14,347 nucleotides of DNA, from NCBI GenBank assembly GCA_035551935.1, contig DASZMJ010000107.1, forward strand, positions 1 to 14,347, given 5' to 3'. A model generated the notes under the pieces. It was not told the DNA's origin and did not search any database. It saw only the letters and a program-made list of their open reading frames with translations. Each line of letters begins with the position of its first letter. The first letter of the stretch is position 1. The position numbers were made by a program, and so were the translations under genes. Source of the DNA: DASZMJ01 sp035551935. GTDB taxonomy: Bacteria > Planctomycetota > Planctomycetia > Isosphaerales > Isosphaeraceae. Shown one piece after another: positions 7,011-14,047 of the stretch.

Positions 7011-7259
7011 ATGATGACGCCTCAAGCCGTCCTGGGTTACGTCAAGGCCCAGCCCTTCCGACCTTTCCGGATCCACACGGCGAGCGGAAGGACCTTCGAC
7101 GTCTGCCACCCGGAAATGATCAAGGTCTTACGAAGTAACGTCCTGATCTACAAGTCGACCGGAGATGACGTGGAGATCCCGGATGAGTGGGAGGGCGTTT
7201 CGCTGGTGCGGACGGAATCGATCTCGCACCTTGAGACCTCGGCCGCGGAGTCGGGATGA
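7011..7259 (+). CDS. Small protein of the PFRPFRI/SGRTF/HPEM family, copy 1
   Basis: This 82-residue protein has unknown function. I recall the family as small hypothetical proteins present in many copies in planctomycete genomes, and I know no characterised member. The core is AQPFRPFRIHTASGRTFDVCHPEM (14-37), then a beta-rich stretch (VLRSNVLIYKS) and SLVRTESISHLET near the end, where paralogues have an IEPLD-type ending. There is no signal peptide and no membrane segment, so it is probably cytosolic. It starts with two Met codons (7011, 7014), a pattern repeated in copy 2. GAGG lies 11 bases upstream. Its stop overlaps the start of copy 2 (ATGA), which implies translational coupling. Confidence 0.8.
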   Translation: MMTPQAVLGYVKAQPFRPFRIHTASGRTFDVCHPEMIKVLRSNVLIYKSTGDDVEIPDEWEGVSLVRTESISHLETSAAESG

Positions 7260-7507
7260 TGACCTCCCGGGAAGTGCTCGCTTACCTGACAACCGAACCG
7301 TTCCGCCCGTTTCGCATCCGGATGACGAGCGGCCCATCCTGAGTCATCCCATACCCGGAGATGTTTTTCGTCGGGCGGACGGCGGCAAGCGTGTACGGCA
7401 AGGTCGGCGCCGACGAACACGAGAAATGGCATAACGTGCCTTTGATGTCGATAGATTCCATCGAGCCGTTGGACCTCGGCCCAAAGAACGACTGCATAAC
7501 GGATTGA
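7256..7507 (+). pseudogene. Small PFRPFRI family gene, copy 2, broken by an in-frame TGA
   Basis: Reading from the ATG at 7256 gives MMTSREVLAYLTTEPFRPFR then IRMTSGPS and a TGA at 7340-7342. The same frame then stays open to 7507 as VIPYPEMFFVGRTAAS... to PLMSIDSIEPLDLGPKNDC. Both halves align with copies 1 and 3 without any net gap: SGPS*VIPYPEM stands where copy 1 has SGRTFDVCHPEM. So the stop falls at the aromatic position after SGRT, and the damage is local, either point changes or small compensating indels. The second half could be re-initiated at the ATG at 7361 (48 residues). Readthrough cannot be excluded, but nothing suggests selenocysteine. The start overlaps the stop of copy 1. 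Confidence 0.75.
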
Positions 7508-7515
7508 ATGCTCCT

Positions 7516-7650
7516 ATGAGTGATCTCAGGAACATGAAGCGTACCTTTTCCTTCGTCGAGGGGTGGACGGCCGAGGACGAACAGGCCCGAATCGGCTGGG
7601 ACTGGCACCTCGAAGACTCGAAGCCAGTCCCAGCCGATTCGGGCCCCTGA
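7516..7650 (+). CDS. 44-residue ORF starting like rimO; probable remnant of a duplicated rimO 5' end
   Basis: The frame encodes MSDLRNMKRTFSFVEGW... and ends ...DSKPVPADSGP. Its first 14 residues match the start of RimO at 7935 (MKDQRDVKATFSFV) at 9 of 14 positions, including TFSFV. The DNA shares the 12-mer TTTTCCTTCGTC in phase, and the 42 aligned bases match at about 29. It starts 8 bases after the stop of copy 2, the same 8-base gap seen between copy 3 and rimO. After FSFV the similarity to RimO stops. The last 22 codons are shaped by the hairpin at 7584-7645. It is most likely non-functional or a fortuitous ORF left by a duplication, though expression as a small peptide is possible. Confidence 0.45.
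   Translation: MSDLRNMKRTFSFVEGWTAEDEQARIGWDWHLEDSKPVPADSGP
7584..7645 (+). repeat. Perfect 22-bp inverted repeat (strong hairpin)
   Basis: The arm at 7584-7605 (starting GGCCCGAATCGGCTGGGA) is the exact reverse complement of 7624-7645. The 18-base loop contains CTCGAAG twice. In RNA this is a very stable stem. It lies between copies 2 and 3 of the small gene, upstream of rimO, with no T-run after it. It could be a terminator or attenuator that separates the broken copy from the rimO run, or an inserted palindromic repeat. Confidence 0.75.
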
Positions 7651-7671
7651 GGCAAGGGGCGAACCCTCACC

Positions 7672-7926
7672 ATGATCACCTTCCAACGCATCGCCAGCCA
7701 TGTCGGGGCGGGGCCGTTTCGGCCGTTCCGGATCAGTCTTGCCAGCGGCCGCACCTTCGAGATTCGCCATCCGGAGATGGTCCAGGTGGGTCGCACCACG
7801 ATGACCATCTTCTCCTTCCCATTCGAGGAGTCGGGGGCGACGAAGGAGCGCCAGATCGAGGTATCGCCCCTCCTCACGGAATCCGTGGAGCCGTTGGACG
7901 CAACGGTACAGAATCAGGGAGCGTGA
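7672..7926 (+). CDS. Small protein of the PFRPFRI/SGRTF/HPEM family, copy 3
   Basis: This 84-residue paralogue of the genes at 7011 and 7256 has unknown function. It keeps GPFRPFRISLASGRTFEIRHPEM (14-36), then VGRTTMTIFSFP and the ending SPLLTESVEPLD, which matches copy 2 (PLMSIDSIEPLD) better than copy 1. There is no signal peptide or membrane segment. AAGGGG lies 12 bases before the ATG, a rather long spacing. rimO starts 8 bases after its stop, so the two are probably translated from one transcript. Whether it has any role in ribosome modification is unknown and adjacency alone does not show it. Confidence 0.8.
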   Translation: MITFQRIASHVGAGPFRPFRISLASGRTFEIRHPEMVQVGRTTMTIFSFPFEESGATKERQIEVSPLLTESVEPLDATVQNQGA

Positions 7927-7934
7927 CGGACAAC

Positions 7935-9365
7935 ATGAAAGATCAGAGAGATGTCAAGGCCACGTTTTCCTTCGTCAGCCTCGGCTGCCCGAAGAACACG
8001 GTCGACTCCGAGCGCATGCTGGGCCTGCTGGCGCAGGACGGCTACGCCCTGGTGCCGGAGGCGGACGGGGCGGACGTGGTGATCGTCAATACGTGCGGCT
8101 TCATCGACGCGGCCCGGCGGGAGTCGCTGGGGGTGATCCGCGACCTGATCGAGCGGAAGAAGGCCGGGGCGATCAAGGGGGTGATCGTCGCGGGGTGCCT
8201 GGCCGAGCGCGAGAGGGAGAAGCTGCTTGAGGAAGTGCCGGAGGTCGACCAGGTCGTCGGCGTCTTCGGCCGCGAGGAGATCGTCAAGGTCGCCGACCGG
8301 ATCGTCGGCGGCCTCCGCGAGCAACGGACCGTCTTCCGACCGGCGCCGGTCCGGGCGCAGGACGACACGGCGCGGCTCCGGATCACGCCGAGGCACCTGG
8401 CGTACCTGAAGGTCTCGGAGGGCTGCGACCGCCTTTGCACCTTCTGCGCGATCCCGTTCATGCGCGGCAAGCACGTGTCGAAGCCGATCGAGGCCGTCGT
8501 CGTCGAGGCCCGCGAGCTGGCCGCCGACGGCGTCCGCGAGCTGAACCTCGTCGCGCAGGACATGACCTATTACGGCCTCGACCTCTACGGCACCCCCCGC
8601 CTCGCCGACCTCGTCCGCAGCCTGAATGACATCGACGGGATCGATTGGATTCGCATCCTCTACAATTATCCCATGTACGTGACCGACGACCTGATCGCCG
8701 CGCTCCGCGACTCGCCGAAGGTCATCCCGTACCTGGACATGCCCCTTCAACATATTAACGATCGCATGCTCCGGGCGATGAACCGCCGGCACACTCGGGC
8801 CCAGACCGAGGAGATCCTCGGCCGCCTCCGCGACGGCATCCCCGGGCTCGTGATGCGGACGACGTTCATCGTCGGCTTCCCCGGCGAGACCGAGGCGGAG
8901 TTCGATGAACTCCTCGAATATGTTCAGACGGCGAAGTTCGAGCGGCTCGGCGTCTTCCCCTACTCGTTCGAGGCCGACACGCCCGCGGCCCGGCTGCCGG
9001 GGCACCTGACGGACGAGATCAAGGTCGAGCGGCGCGACCGGGTCATGGCGGCGCAACAGCCGATCGCCTTCGCCTTCAACGAGTCGCTCGTCGGCCGCCG
9101 GCTCGACGTCCTGATCGACGGCCCCGCCCCCGACGGCGACGACCTCTGGCTCGGCCGGACCTTCGCCGACGCCCCGGACGTCGACGGCGTGACCTTCGTC
9201 CGCGGTCGCGGGCTCGAGCCCGGCGACCTCGTCGCGTGCGAGGTCGTCGGCGCCGCCGGTTACGACACCGTGGCCCGCGCCGTCGCCGACCGCCCCGCGC
9301 CGCGGCGTCGGCACCGTCCCAGGCCGCGGAAGCGGCCGGCGACCCCCCTGAACATCATCGACTGA
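7935..9365 (+). CDS. rimO: Ribosomal protein S12 (Asp) methylthiotransferase RimO
   Basis: RimO is a radical-SAM enzyme that adds a methylthio group to a conserved Asp of ribosomal protein S12 in the cytoplasm. The N-terminal UPF0004 domain has all three cluster cysteines: Cys18 in SLGCPKNTVDSERM, Cys54 in NTCGFI and Cys88 in AGCLAER. The radical-SAM motif is SEGCDRLCTFCAIP (Cys164, 168, 171), followed by MRGKHVSKP. The RimO-like QDMTYYGLDLYG and LQHINDRMLRAMNRRHT distinguish it from MiaB. A TRAM domain follows at about 405-465, and the end is a basic RRRHRPRPRKRP tail. The 476-residue length is slightly above the usual 440 or so. The start at 7935 is chosen because the same ATG and 8-base gap recur in the duplicated remnant at 7516. 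GTG at 7923, overlapping the previous stop, is an alternative. A much longer frame from 7563 is not credible. pgsA follows after 18 bases. Confidence 0.96.
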   Translation: MKDQRDVKATFSFVSLGCPKNTVDSERMLGLLAQDGYALVPEADGADVVIVNTCGFIDAARRESLGVIRDLIERKKAGAIKGVIVAGCLAEREREKLLEEVPEVDQVVGVFGREEIVKVADRIVGGLREQRTVFRPAPVRAQDDTARLRITPRHLAYLKVSEGCDRLCTFCAIPFMRGKHVSKPIEAVVVEARELAADGVRELNLVAQDMTYYGLDLYGTPRLADLVRSLNDIDGIDWIRILYNYPMYVTDDLIAALRDSPKVIPYLDMPLQHINDRMLRAMNRRHTRAQTEEILGRLRDGIPGLVMRTTFIVGFPGETEAEFDELLEYVQTAKFERLGVFPYSFEADTPAARLPGHLTDEIKVERRDRVMAAQQPIAFAFNESLVGRRLDVLIDGPAPDGDDLWLGRTFADAPDVDGVTFVRGRGLEPGDLVACEVVGAAGYDTVARAVADRPAPRRRHRPRPRKRPATPLNIID

Positions 9366-9383
9366 TCGCGCGAGGTTCTCTCG

Positions 9384-9995
9384 ATGGCCGGGCCCGACCC
9401 GACACGCTTCTGGAACGTCCCGAACGCCCTGACCGTCGGGCGGCTGGTCCTGTCCGTCGTCCTCTTCGCCCTGATCGCGCGGGGCTGGTACGTCGCGGCG
9501 CTGGCCGTCTTCGTCGTCGCCGCCGTCAGCGACGCCCTCGACGGCTACCTCGCGCGACGGCTCAACCAGGCGACCGCCCTCGGCCGGCAGCTCGACCCAT
9601 TGGTCGACAAGGTGATGGTCGCCGGGGCGTTCATCTACTTCGCCACGATCGAGGGGACGGGCGTCGCGCCGTGGATGGTCACGGCGATCGTGGTCCGCGA
9701 GCTCCTGATCCAGGGGGTCCGCAGCCTGATCGAGGGGCGCGGCGAGCCGTTCGGCGCCAACCTCGCGGGCAAGCTCAAGACGACATTCCAGTGCCTCGCG
9801 ATCGTCGCCGTCCTGCTCGCCCTGATCGCGCGGCCGGCGCCGGGCTGGCTCATCGCACGAGACGTGATCACTCGGATCTCCGTGATCTTGACGATCTACA
9901 GCGGCGTCGGCTACCTCGCGCTGGCGTGGCCGATGCTCCGGGGCGCGTCGCCCCCGTTGCGGGCCGGCGAGGTTGCCGGGGGCGCGCGCGACTGA
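9384..9995 (+). CDS. pgsA: CDP-diacylglycerol-glycerol-3-phosphate 3-phosphatidyltransferase
   Basis: This is an inner-membrane enzyme making phosphatidylglycerophosphate from CDP-diacylglycerol and glycerol 3-phosphate, the committed step to phosphatidylglycerol and cardiolipin. The CDP-alcohol phosphotransferase motif is complete: Asp50-x2-Asp53-Gly54-x2-Ala57-Arg58-x8-Gly67-x3-Asp71-x3-Asp75 (SDALDGYLARRLNQATALGR then QLDPLVDK). It begins NVPNALTVGRLVLS, typical of PgsA, and has several hydrophobic segments (about 20-50, 78-110, 135-160, 165-185). The 203-residue length is normal. GAGG lies 8 bases before the ATG. Its stop is one base before uppP. A different CDP-alcohol transferase of the same family is possible, but the NxLT start and length favour PgsA. 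Confidence 0.9.
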   Translation: MAGPDPTRFWNVPNALTVGRLVLSVVLFALIARGWYVAALAVFVVAAVSDALDGYLARRLNQATALGRQLDPLVDKVMVAGAFIYFATIEGTGVAPWMVTAIVVRELLIQGVRSLIEGRGEPFGANLAGKLKTTFQCLAIVAVLLALIARPAPGWLIARDVITRISVILTIYSGVGYLALAWPMLRGASPPLRAGEVAGGARD

Positions 9996-9996
9996 C

Positions 9997-11028
9997 ATGG
10001 AATGGCTCCAATCCCTCTTCCTCGGCGTGGTCCAGGGGATCACCGAGTTCCTCCCCGTCTCCAGCGACGGCCACCTCGCCGTCTTCCAGATCCTCTTCGC
10101 CCGCTGGCTCGGACGCACCCGCACCGACGCCGAGAACCTCCTCTTCGACGTCATGCTCCACGTCGGCACGTTGTCGGCCATCCTCGTCTACTACCGGGGT
10201 GTGATCCGAGACGGCATCCGCGGGTTCCTCAAGGATGACGATTCGAGCCCATATCGACGCGACGTCGTGATCCGCGCGCTCGCCCTGGCGTTCGTGGCGA
10301 CGTTGCCGCTGGCCCCGTACAAGCTGTTCAAGCTCAAGGAGAAGATCGAGCATACGTTCAGCGATCCGAAGGTCGTCGGCGCCGGGTTCCTGGTGACGGC
10401 GGCGGCACTCTTGATCACGGCGAGGCTGAGGGGGGGCGAGAGGGGGCCGAGGGAGACGGCGTGGTGGATGGCCCTGGCCGTCGGGATCGCGCAGGCGTTC
10501 GCGCCGCTGCCTGGGGTCAGCCGCAGCGGCCTGACGATCGCGATGGCGCTGGCGCTCGGCTTCCGTCGCATCTGGGCCGTCGGCTTCAGCCTCCTGATCG
10601 CCGTGCCCGCGATCGCCGGCGCGGCCTTCTTCGAGCTGAAGGACATCGACAAGAGCCTGCTCACGCCCGACCGCGTCGCGCAGACCGCCGCGGCGACGGT
10701 CGTCGCCGGGCTGGTCGGCTACGCCGCGATCGCGTGGCTGGTGCGGGTCGTCCGCGCGGGGAAGGTCTGGTACTTCTCCGTTTATTTGATCGCATTGGCA
10801 CTCCTGGTATTCGGCCTCTTGGCCACCGGACAGGGGAGTCGAAACGATGCCCGACGGGCGGCGGCTCTTGACCGGCCCCCGGCCCTCAAGCCTGACGGCG
10901 CGGGCGGTGGCCACGTCCCCGGGCGGGCTCTGGATCGCCCCGACCCGGCTGTCCCGCGACCGCCTGGCCCGCGACCTCGCCCGGCGCACGCCGGGGGCCG
11001 AAGGCCCGAGGGTCCTCGACTGGGATGA
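9997..11028 (+). CDS. uppP: Undecaprenyl-diphosphate phosphatase UppP (BacA) with an odd C-terminal tail
   Basis: UppP is a polytopic membrane enzyme that dephosphorylates undecaprenyl diphosphate to recycle the lipid carrier of cell wall synthesis. Overexpression is known to give bacitracin resistance. Motif 1 is GVVQGITEFLPVSSDGHL (10-27; Glu17, Ser22/23, His26) and motif 2 is PGVSRSG (172-178; Arg176). DVMLHVGTL (51-59) also matches. The hydrophobic core ends at about residue 279 (YLIALALLVFGLLATGQ), the normal end of the family. The remaining 63 residues or so are Pro/Arg/Gly-rich and are read in another phase of the next gene, overlapping it by 182 bases. The tail looks like readthrough after loss of the original stop. 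The start at 9997, one base after the pgsA stop, begins MEWLQSLFLGVVQG as expected, and a frame start at 9973 is rejected. Confidence 0.93.
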   Translation: MEWLQSLFLGVVQGITEFLPVSSDGHLAVFQILFARWLGRTRTDAENLLFDVMLHVGTLSAILVYYRGVIRDGIRGFLKDDDSSPYRRDVVIRALALAFVATLPLAPYKLFKLKEKIEHTFSDPKVVGAGFLVTAAALLITARLRGGERGPRETAWWMALAVGIAQAFAPLPGVSRSGLTIAMALALGFRRIWAVGFSLLIAVPAIAGAAFFELKDIDKSLLTPDRVAQTAAATVVAGLVGYAAIAWLVRVVRAGKVWYFSVYLIALALLVFGLLATGQGSRNDARRAAALDRPPALKPDGAGGGHVPGRALDRPDPAVPRPPGPRPRPAHAGGRRPEGPRLG

Positions 11029-13987
11029 CCTCTGGCTTGCCGTGCGGCTGGCCGCCGGCACGGGGCCGATCGCCTTGTCCGAGGTCGGCGTCCGCGCCGT
11101 GCTGCGCGTGGCCGTCGCCCGCGTGCGCGCCCGGGCCGCCGATCGGCTCGGTCCGATCGCCGACCTGGCCGAGACGCCCGGCTACCTCCGTCGCCTGCGG
11201 GGCCGCGTCGCCTCCTGGCGACGCTCGGGACGACGGTCGGCCCCCGAGGGGGCCGGGGCTGACTGGTTGTTCGCGCGCGAATATCGGAAGATCCTCAAGC
11301 AACGCGACGCCGACGACGCCGAGGGGCTCGCGATCCGCGCCGCCCGCCGGCTCCGCCACGACCCGCCGCCGGGGTTCGAACGCTTCGAGTCGGTGACGAT
11401 CCTCGAGCCGACCTCCGGCGACCTCGCGACCCGCGCCGCGCTCGAAGCCTTCCGTGATCGAGCCGAGACCTTGTGCATCACCCTCCCCTGGGACCCGGCC
11501 CGGCCCGAAGCGTTTGCGACGGTACGGCCGATCCGCGAACGCCTGCTTTCGTGGGGATTCGTCGACGAGTTCCGCGAGGACGACGGCCCGACGGGGATTG
11601 TCGCGCTCGGCCGCGACCTGTTCCGCGACGACGCCACCCCCATCGCCGTCACGACCGGGGTGACGATCCTCGGCGCCCCGCAAGGCGAGGGGGAGTCGGC
11701 CCTGGTGGCGCGTCGGCTGCGGGAACTCATCGACGAGGGAGTACCACCGGAAGAGATCCTGGTCGTATTCCGGCGCTGGGACGACGCGGCGGGGCTCGCG
11801 GCCGACGTGGCGAAGGCGTGGGGCCTTCCCGTAGCCGGGGGCCGGTGGGGGCCGCTCGCGAGCATGCCGGCCGTGGCGGCCTTGCGGCTCGCGGCGGCGG
11901 TCGCGGCCGAGGATTGGGATGTCGCGCGGCTCGTCCGGCTCCTTCGGCACGGGCAGGTCCGGCCCGACTGGCCCGAGCTCGCCGAACCCCTGGCAATGAC
12001 ACGGGCCGCGACCGCCCTCACCGAGTCGCGCGCCTTCCGAGGCCGCGACGTCGTGCGCGACGCCCTCCGCCGCGCCGCGGTCGAGCCGGGCCCCGGCGAC
12101 GAATCGCCCGACCTCCGCCGCCGTCGTCGCCGCGCCGCACGGGCCCGGATCGCCGAGGCGATCGTGGGCCGGCTGGGATCGATCTACGACACCCTCGCCC
12201 GACCGGGCCCCTGGGCCGACCAGGTCGATCGCCTCCGCCGCCTCGCCGACGCCCTCGGGATCGGCCGCGTCGACGGTCGCCCCGCCCTGGAATCCCTGTA
12301 CCTCGCCCTCGACGAGCACGGCCCGGCGCTCGACGGGGGGAAGCGTGCCGGCCGGAATTGGACCTGGGCCTCGTTCGTGCGCGAGGTCGACCGCGTCGCC
12401 CGCGAGCTGGAGTTGCCAACTGGTCCCGAGCCCGTCGGCGCGGTCCGGTTCGCGACGGTCGACGAGGCCGAAGGGGTCCGGGCGCGTCATGTCATCCTGG
12501 CGGGCCTGGTCGAGGGGACGTTCCCCGCGCGCGAGGCGATCCTCTCGGATCGCGCCGCCGAGCCCGACGACCCGGAGCCCTCTCGATCCTTCGGCCGCGA
12601 GATGCTCCGCTTCCTCCGCGTCGTCGGCGCGGCCGAGGCGGGCCTCACGCTGACCTACCCGACGACCGACGAGAAAGGCCAGGCCCTCCTGCCGGCCGTC
12701 TTCCTCGACGAGACACTCTCGGCCTTCGCGCCGGACGCGCAACCGCCCTTCGCCGAGCCGATCCGCACCCTCGACCCCACGCTGACCCGCGGCCTGCTGG
12801 CCGGCACGCCGGCCGACCTCCGCCTACAAGCGATGGCGCTGGCCTGCCAGGAGGAGGACCTCGCCCTCTTGAAACAACTCTCCGACGATCCGGAGCATCG
12901 GCCGGCCCTCGATGGCGTGGCCCTCGCGTTGCGGGTCGCGCACGAGCGCGAGGCCGGGCGCGAATTCGGCCGGTTCGACGGCAAGCTCGGTGACGCCGAG
13001 GCGATCCGTAAGATCGCGGCCGACTTCGGCCCCGACCGGCCCGCGTTCAGCCCCAGCCAGCTCGAGACGCTCGCCGCCTGCCCCTTCCGCTTCTTCCTGC
13101 GCTACGTCCTGCGGCTCGAGCCGCCCGACGAGCTCGAGGAGTTCCGCGACGACCGAGCCGCCGCCGGCAGCCTCGCCCACCGCGTCCTCGAGGAGTTGCA
13201 CCTCCAGCTCGGCGGCGCGATGGAGGATGCCGGTGAGTCGCCGGCCGATCTCGTGGAGACGATTCTGTCCCGGATTATTCAAGCGGAGCTCGATACGCAA
13301 GGTCCGGACGCCTCGCCCGTCGAGGAGGGACTGCGGCGGATCGAGGCGGGCCGGCTGGAGCGGGTCGGGAAGCGGTACGCGAAGCAGTTCCGCGAGTATC
13401 TCACCAAGCTCGGCGCCTCGGAGTGTCACCACGTCGAGGTCGCCTTCGGCGAGGGGAAGCCGGGCGGGGGCCTGCCGCCGTTGGTGCTCGGCGAGGAGCC
13501 GGAGACGGTCCAGCTCCAGGGGAAGATCGACCGGATCGACCTGATCCGCCTGCCGGACCGGACCCTCTTCCGCGTGATCGATTACAAGACCGGCCACGCG
13601 CCCGCGAAGTCGGACGTGGTCGCGGGCCTGGCGCTGCAACTGCCGCTCTATGCGCTGGCCGTCGAGCGGCTCGCGCTTGCCGGCCGGGGGGCCCGGCCGC
13701 TCGACGTGGGATACTGGGCGCTGGGCAAGAAGGGCTATCGCGCCGTCGTCGCCATGGCCAACGCCGACGGCGAGGGGCTCGACTCCTGGGAGGCGTTCCG
13801 GCCGGCGATGGAGGCGTTCGTCCTCGAACTCGTCGGCAACCTCCGCCGCGCGGCCTTCCCGGTCGCCCCGCGCGAGGACGACTGCCGCCAGCGCTGCGAC
13901 TACCCATGCGTCTGCCGGATCGCCCAGGTCCAGGCCGCTCGCAAGGTCTGGGAGTCGCTGCCGACGCTCAAGCTGCCGCCGAGCTGA
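10847..13987 (+). CDS. AddB/RexB-like PD-(D/E)XK nuclease with Fe-S cysteines
   Basis: This 1046-residue protein resembles the B subunit of AddAB/RexAB helicase-nucleases, which resect DNA double-strand ends for recombination. The N-terminus (LLTGPRPSSLTARAVA, then GLWIAPTRLSRDRLARDL) aligns in layout with AddB but lacks a Walker A GxxxxGK(S/T), so ATP binding there is doubtful, as in RexB. A decayed helicase motif is ATVDEAEGVRARHVILAGLV with EGTFP (about 537-560). The nuclease part has SPSQLETLAACPFRFFLRYV (Cys745), GSLAHRVLEEL (His778), GKIDRIDLI (Asp895, Asp898), VIDYKTG (Asp912, Lys914), then LQLPLYALAVE. The C-terminal cysteines CRQRCDYPCVC (1013, 1017, 1021, 1023) plus Cys745 can form the family's 4Fe-4S staple, with C-x3-C-x5-C in place of the usual C-x2-C-x5-C. 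AGGGGAG lies 8 bases before the ATG. It overlaps the uppP reading frame. No AddA partner is in the window, but it could lie downstream or elsewhere. Confidence 0.88.
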   Translation: MPDGRRLLTGPRPSSLTARAVATSPGGLWIAPTRLSRDRLARDLARRTPGAEGPRVLDWDDLWLAVRLAAGTGPIALSEVGVRAVLRVAVARVRARAADRLGPIADLAETPGYLRRLRGRVASWRRSGRRSAPEGAGADWLFAREYRKILKQRDADDAEGLAIRAARRLRHDPPPGFERFESVTILEPTSGDLATRAALEAFRDRAETLCITLPWDPARPEAFATVRPIRERLLSWGFVDEFREDDGPTGIVALGRDLFRDDATPIAVTTGVTILGAPQGEGESALVARRLRELIDEGVPPEEILVVFRRWDDAAGLAADVAKAWGLPVAGGRWGPLASMPAVAALRLAAAVAAEDWDVARLVRLLRHGQVRPDWPELAEPLAMTRAATALTESRAFRGRDVVRDALRRAAVEPGPGDESPDLRRRRRRAARARIAEAIVGRLGSIYDTLARPGPWADQVDRLRRLADALGIGRVDGRPALESLYLALDEHGPALDGGKRAGRNWTWASFVREVDRVARELELPTGPEPVGAVRFATVDEAEGVRARHVILAGLVEGTFPAREAILSDRAAEPDDPEPSRSFGREMLRFLRVVGAAEAGLTLTYPTTDEKGQALLPAVFLDETLSAFAPDAQPPFAEPIRTLDPTLTRGLLAGTPADLRLQAMALACQEEDLALLKQLSDDPEHRPALDGVALALRVAHEREAGREFGRFDGKLGDAEAIRKIAADFGPDRPAFSPSQLETLAACPFRFFLRYVLRLEPPDELEEFRDDRAAAGSLAHRVLEELHLQLGGAMEDAGESPADLVETILSRIIQAELDTQGPDASPVEEGLRRIEAGRLERVGKRYAKQFREYLTKLGASECHHVEVAFGEGKPGGGLPPLVLGEEPETVQLQGKIDRIDLIRLPDRTLFRVIDYKTGHAPAKSDVVAGLALQLPLYALAVERLALAGRGARPLDVGYWALGKKGYRAVVAMANADGEGLDSWEAFRPAMEAFVLELVGNLRRAAFPVAPREDDCRQRCDYPCVCRIAQVQAARKVWESLPTLKLPPS

Positions 13988-14047
13988 GCGGGGACCCGAG
14001 GGTCTTCGCGCTCGGATCGGTCGCTCGACCATGAGTATTGCTTCAAC

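Noticed and set aside
7340..7342. Selenocysteine at the in-frame TGA of copy 2
   Set aside because: The paralogues have Phe, not Cys, at this position, and no selenocysteine insertion element is apparent. A broken copy is simpler.
7563..7934. N-terminal extension of rimO by 124 residues
   Set aside because: It would overlap copy 3 of the small gene in another phase, has no similarity to RimO, and the duplicated start at 7516 supports 7935 as the start.
7914..10181. A 755-residue open frame on the minus strand across rimO, pgsA and the start of uppP
   Set aside because: It lies opposite three recognisable genes, is rich in Arg/Asp/Pro/Ala as expected of a GC-rich antisense frame, and shows no domain.
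10886..12742. A 618-residue minus-strand frame opposite the AddB-like gene
   Set aside because: Antisense shadow in high-GC DNA. The plus strand has nuclease motifs and a ribosome binding site, and this frame has neither.
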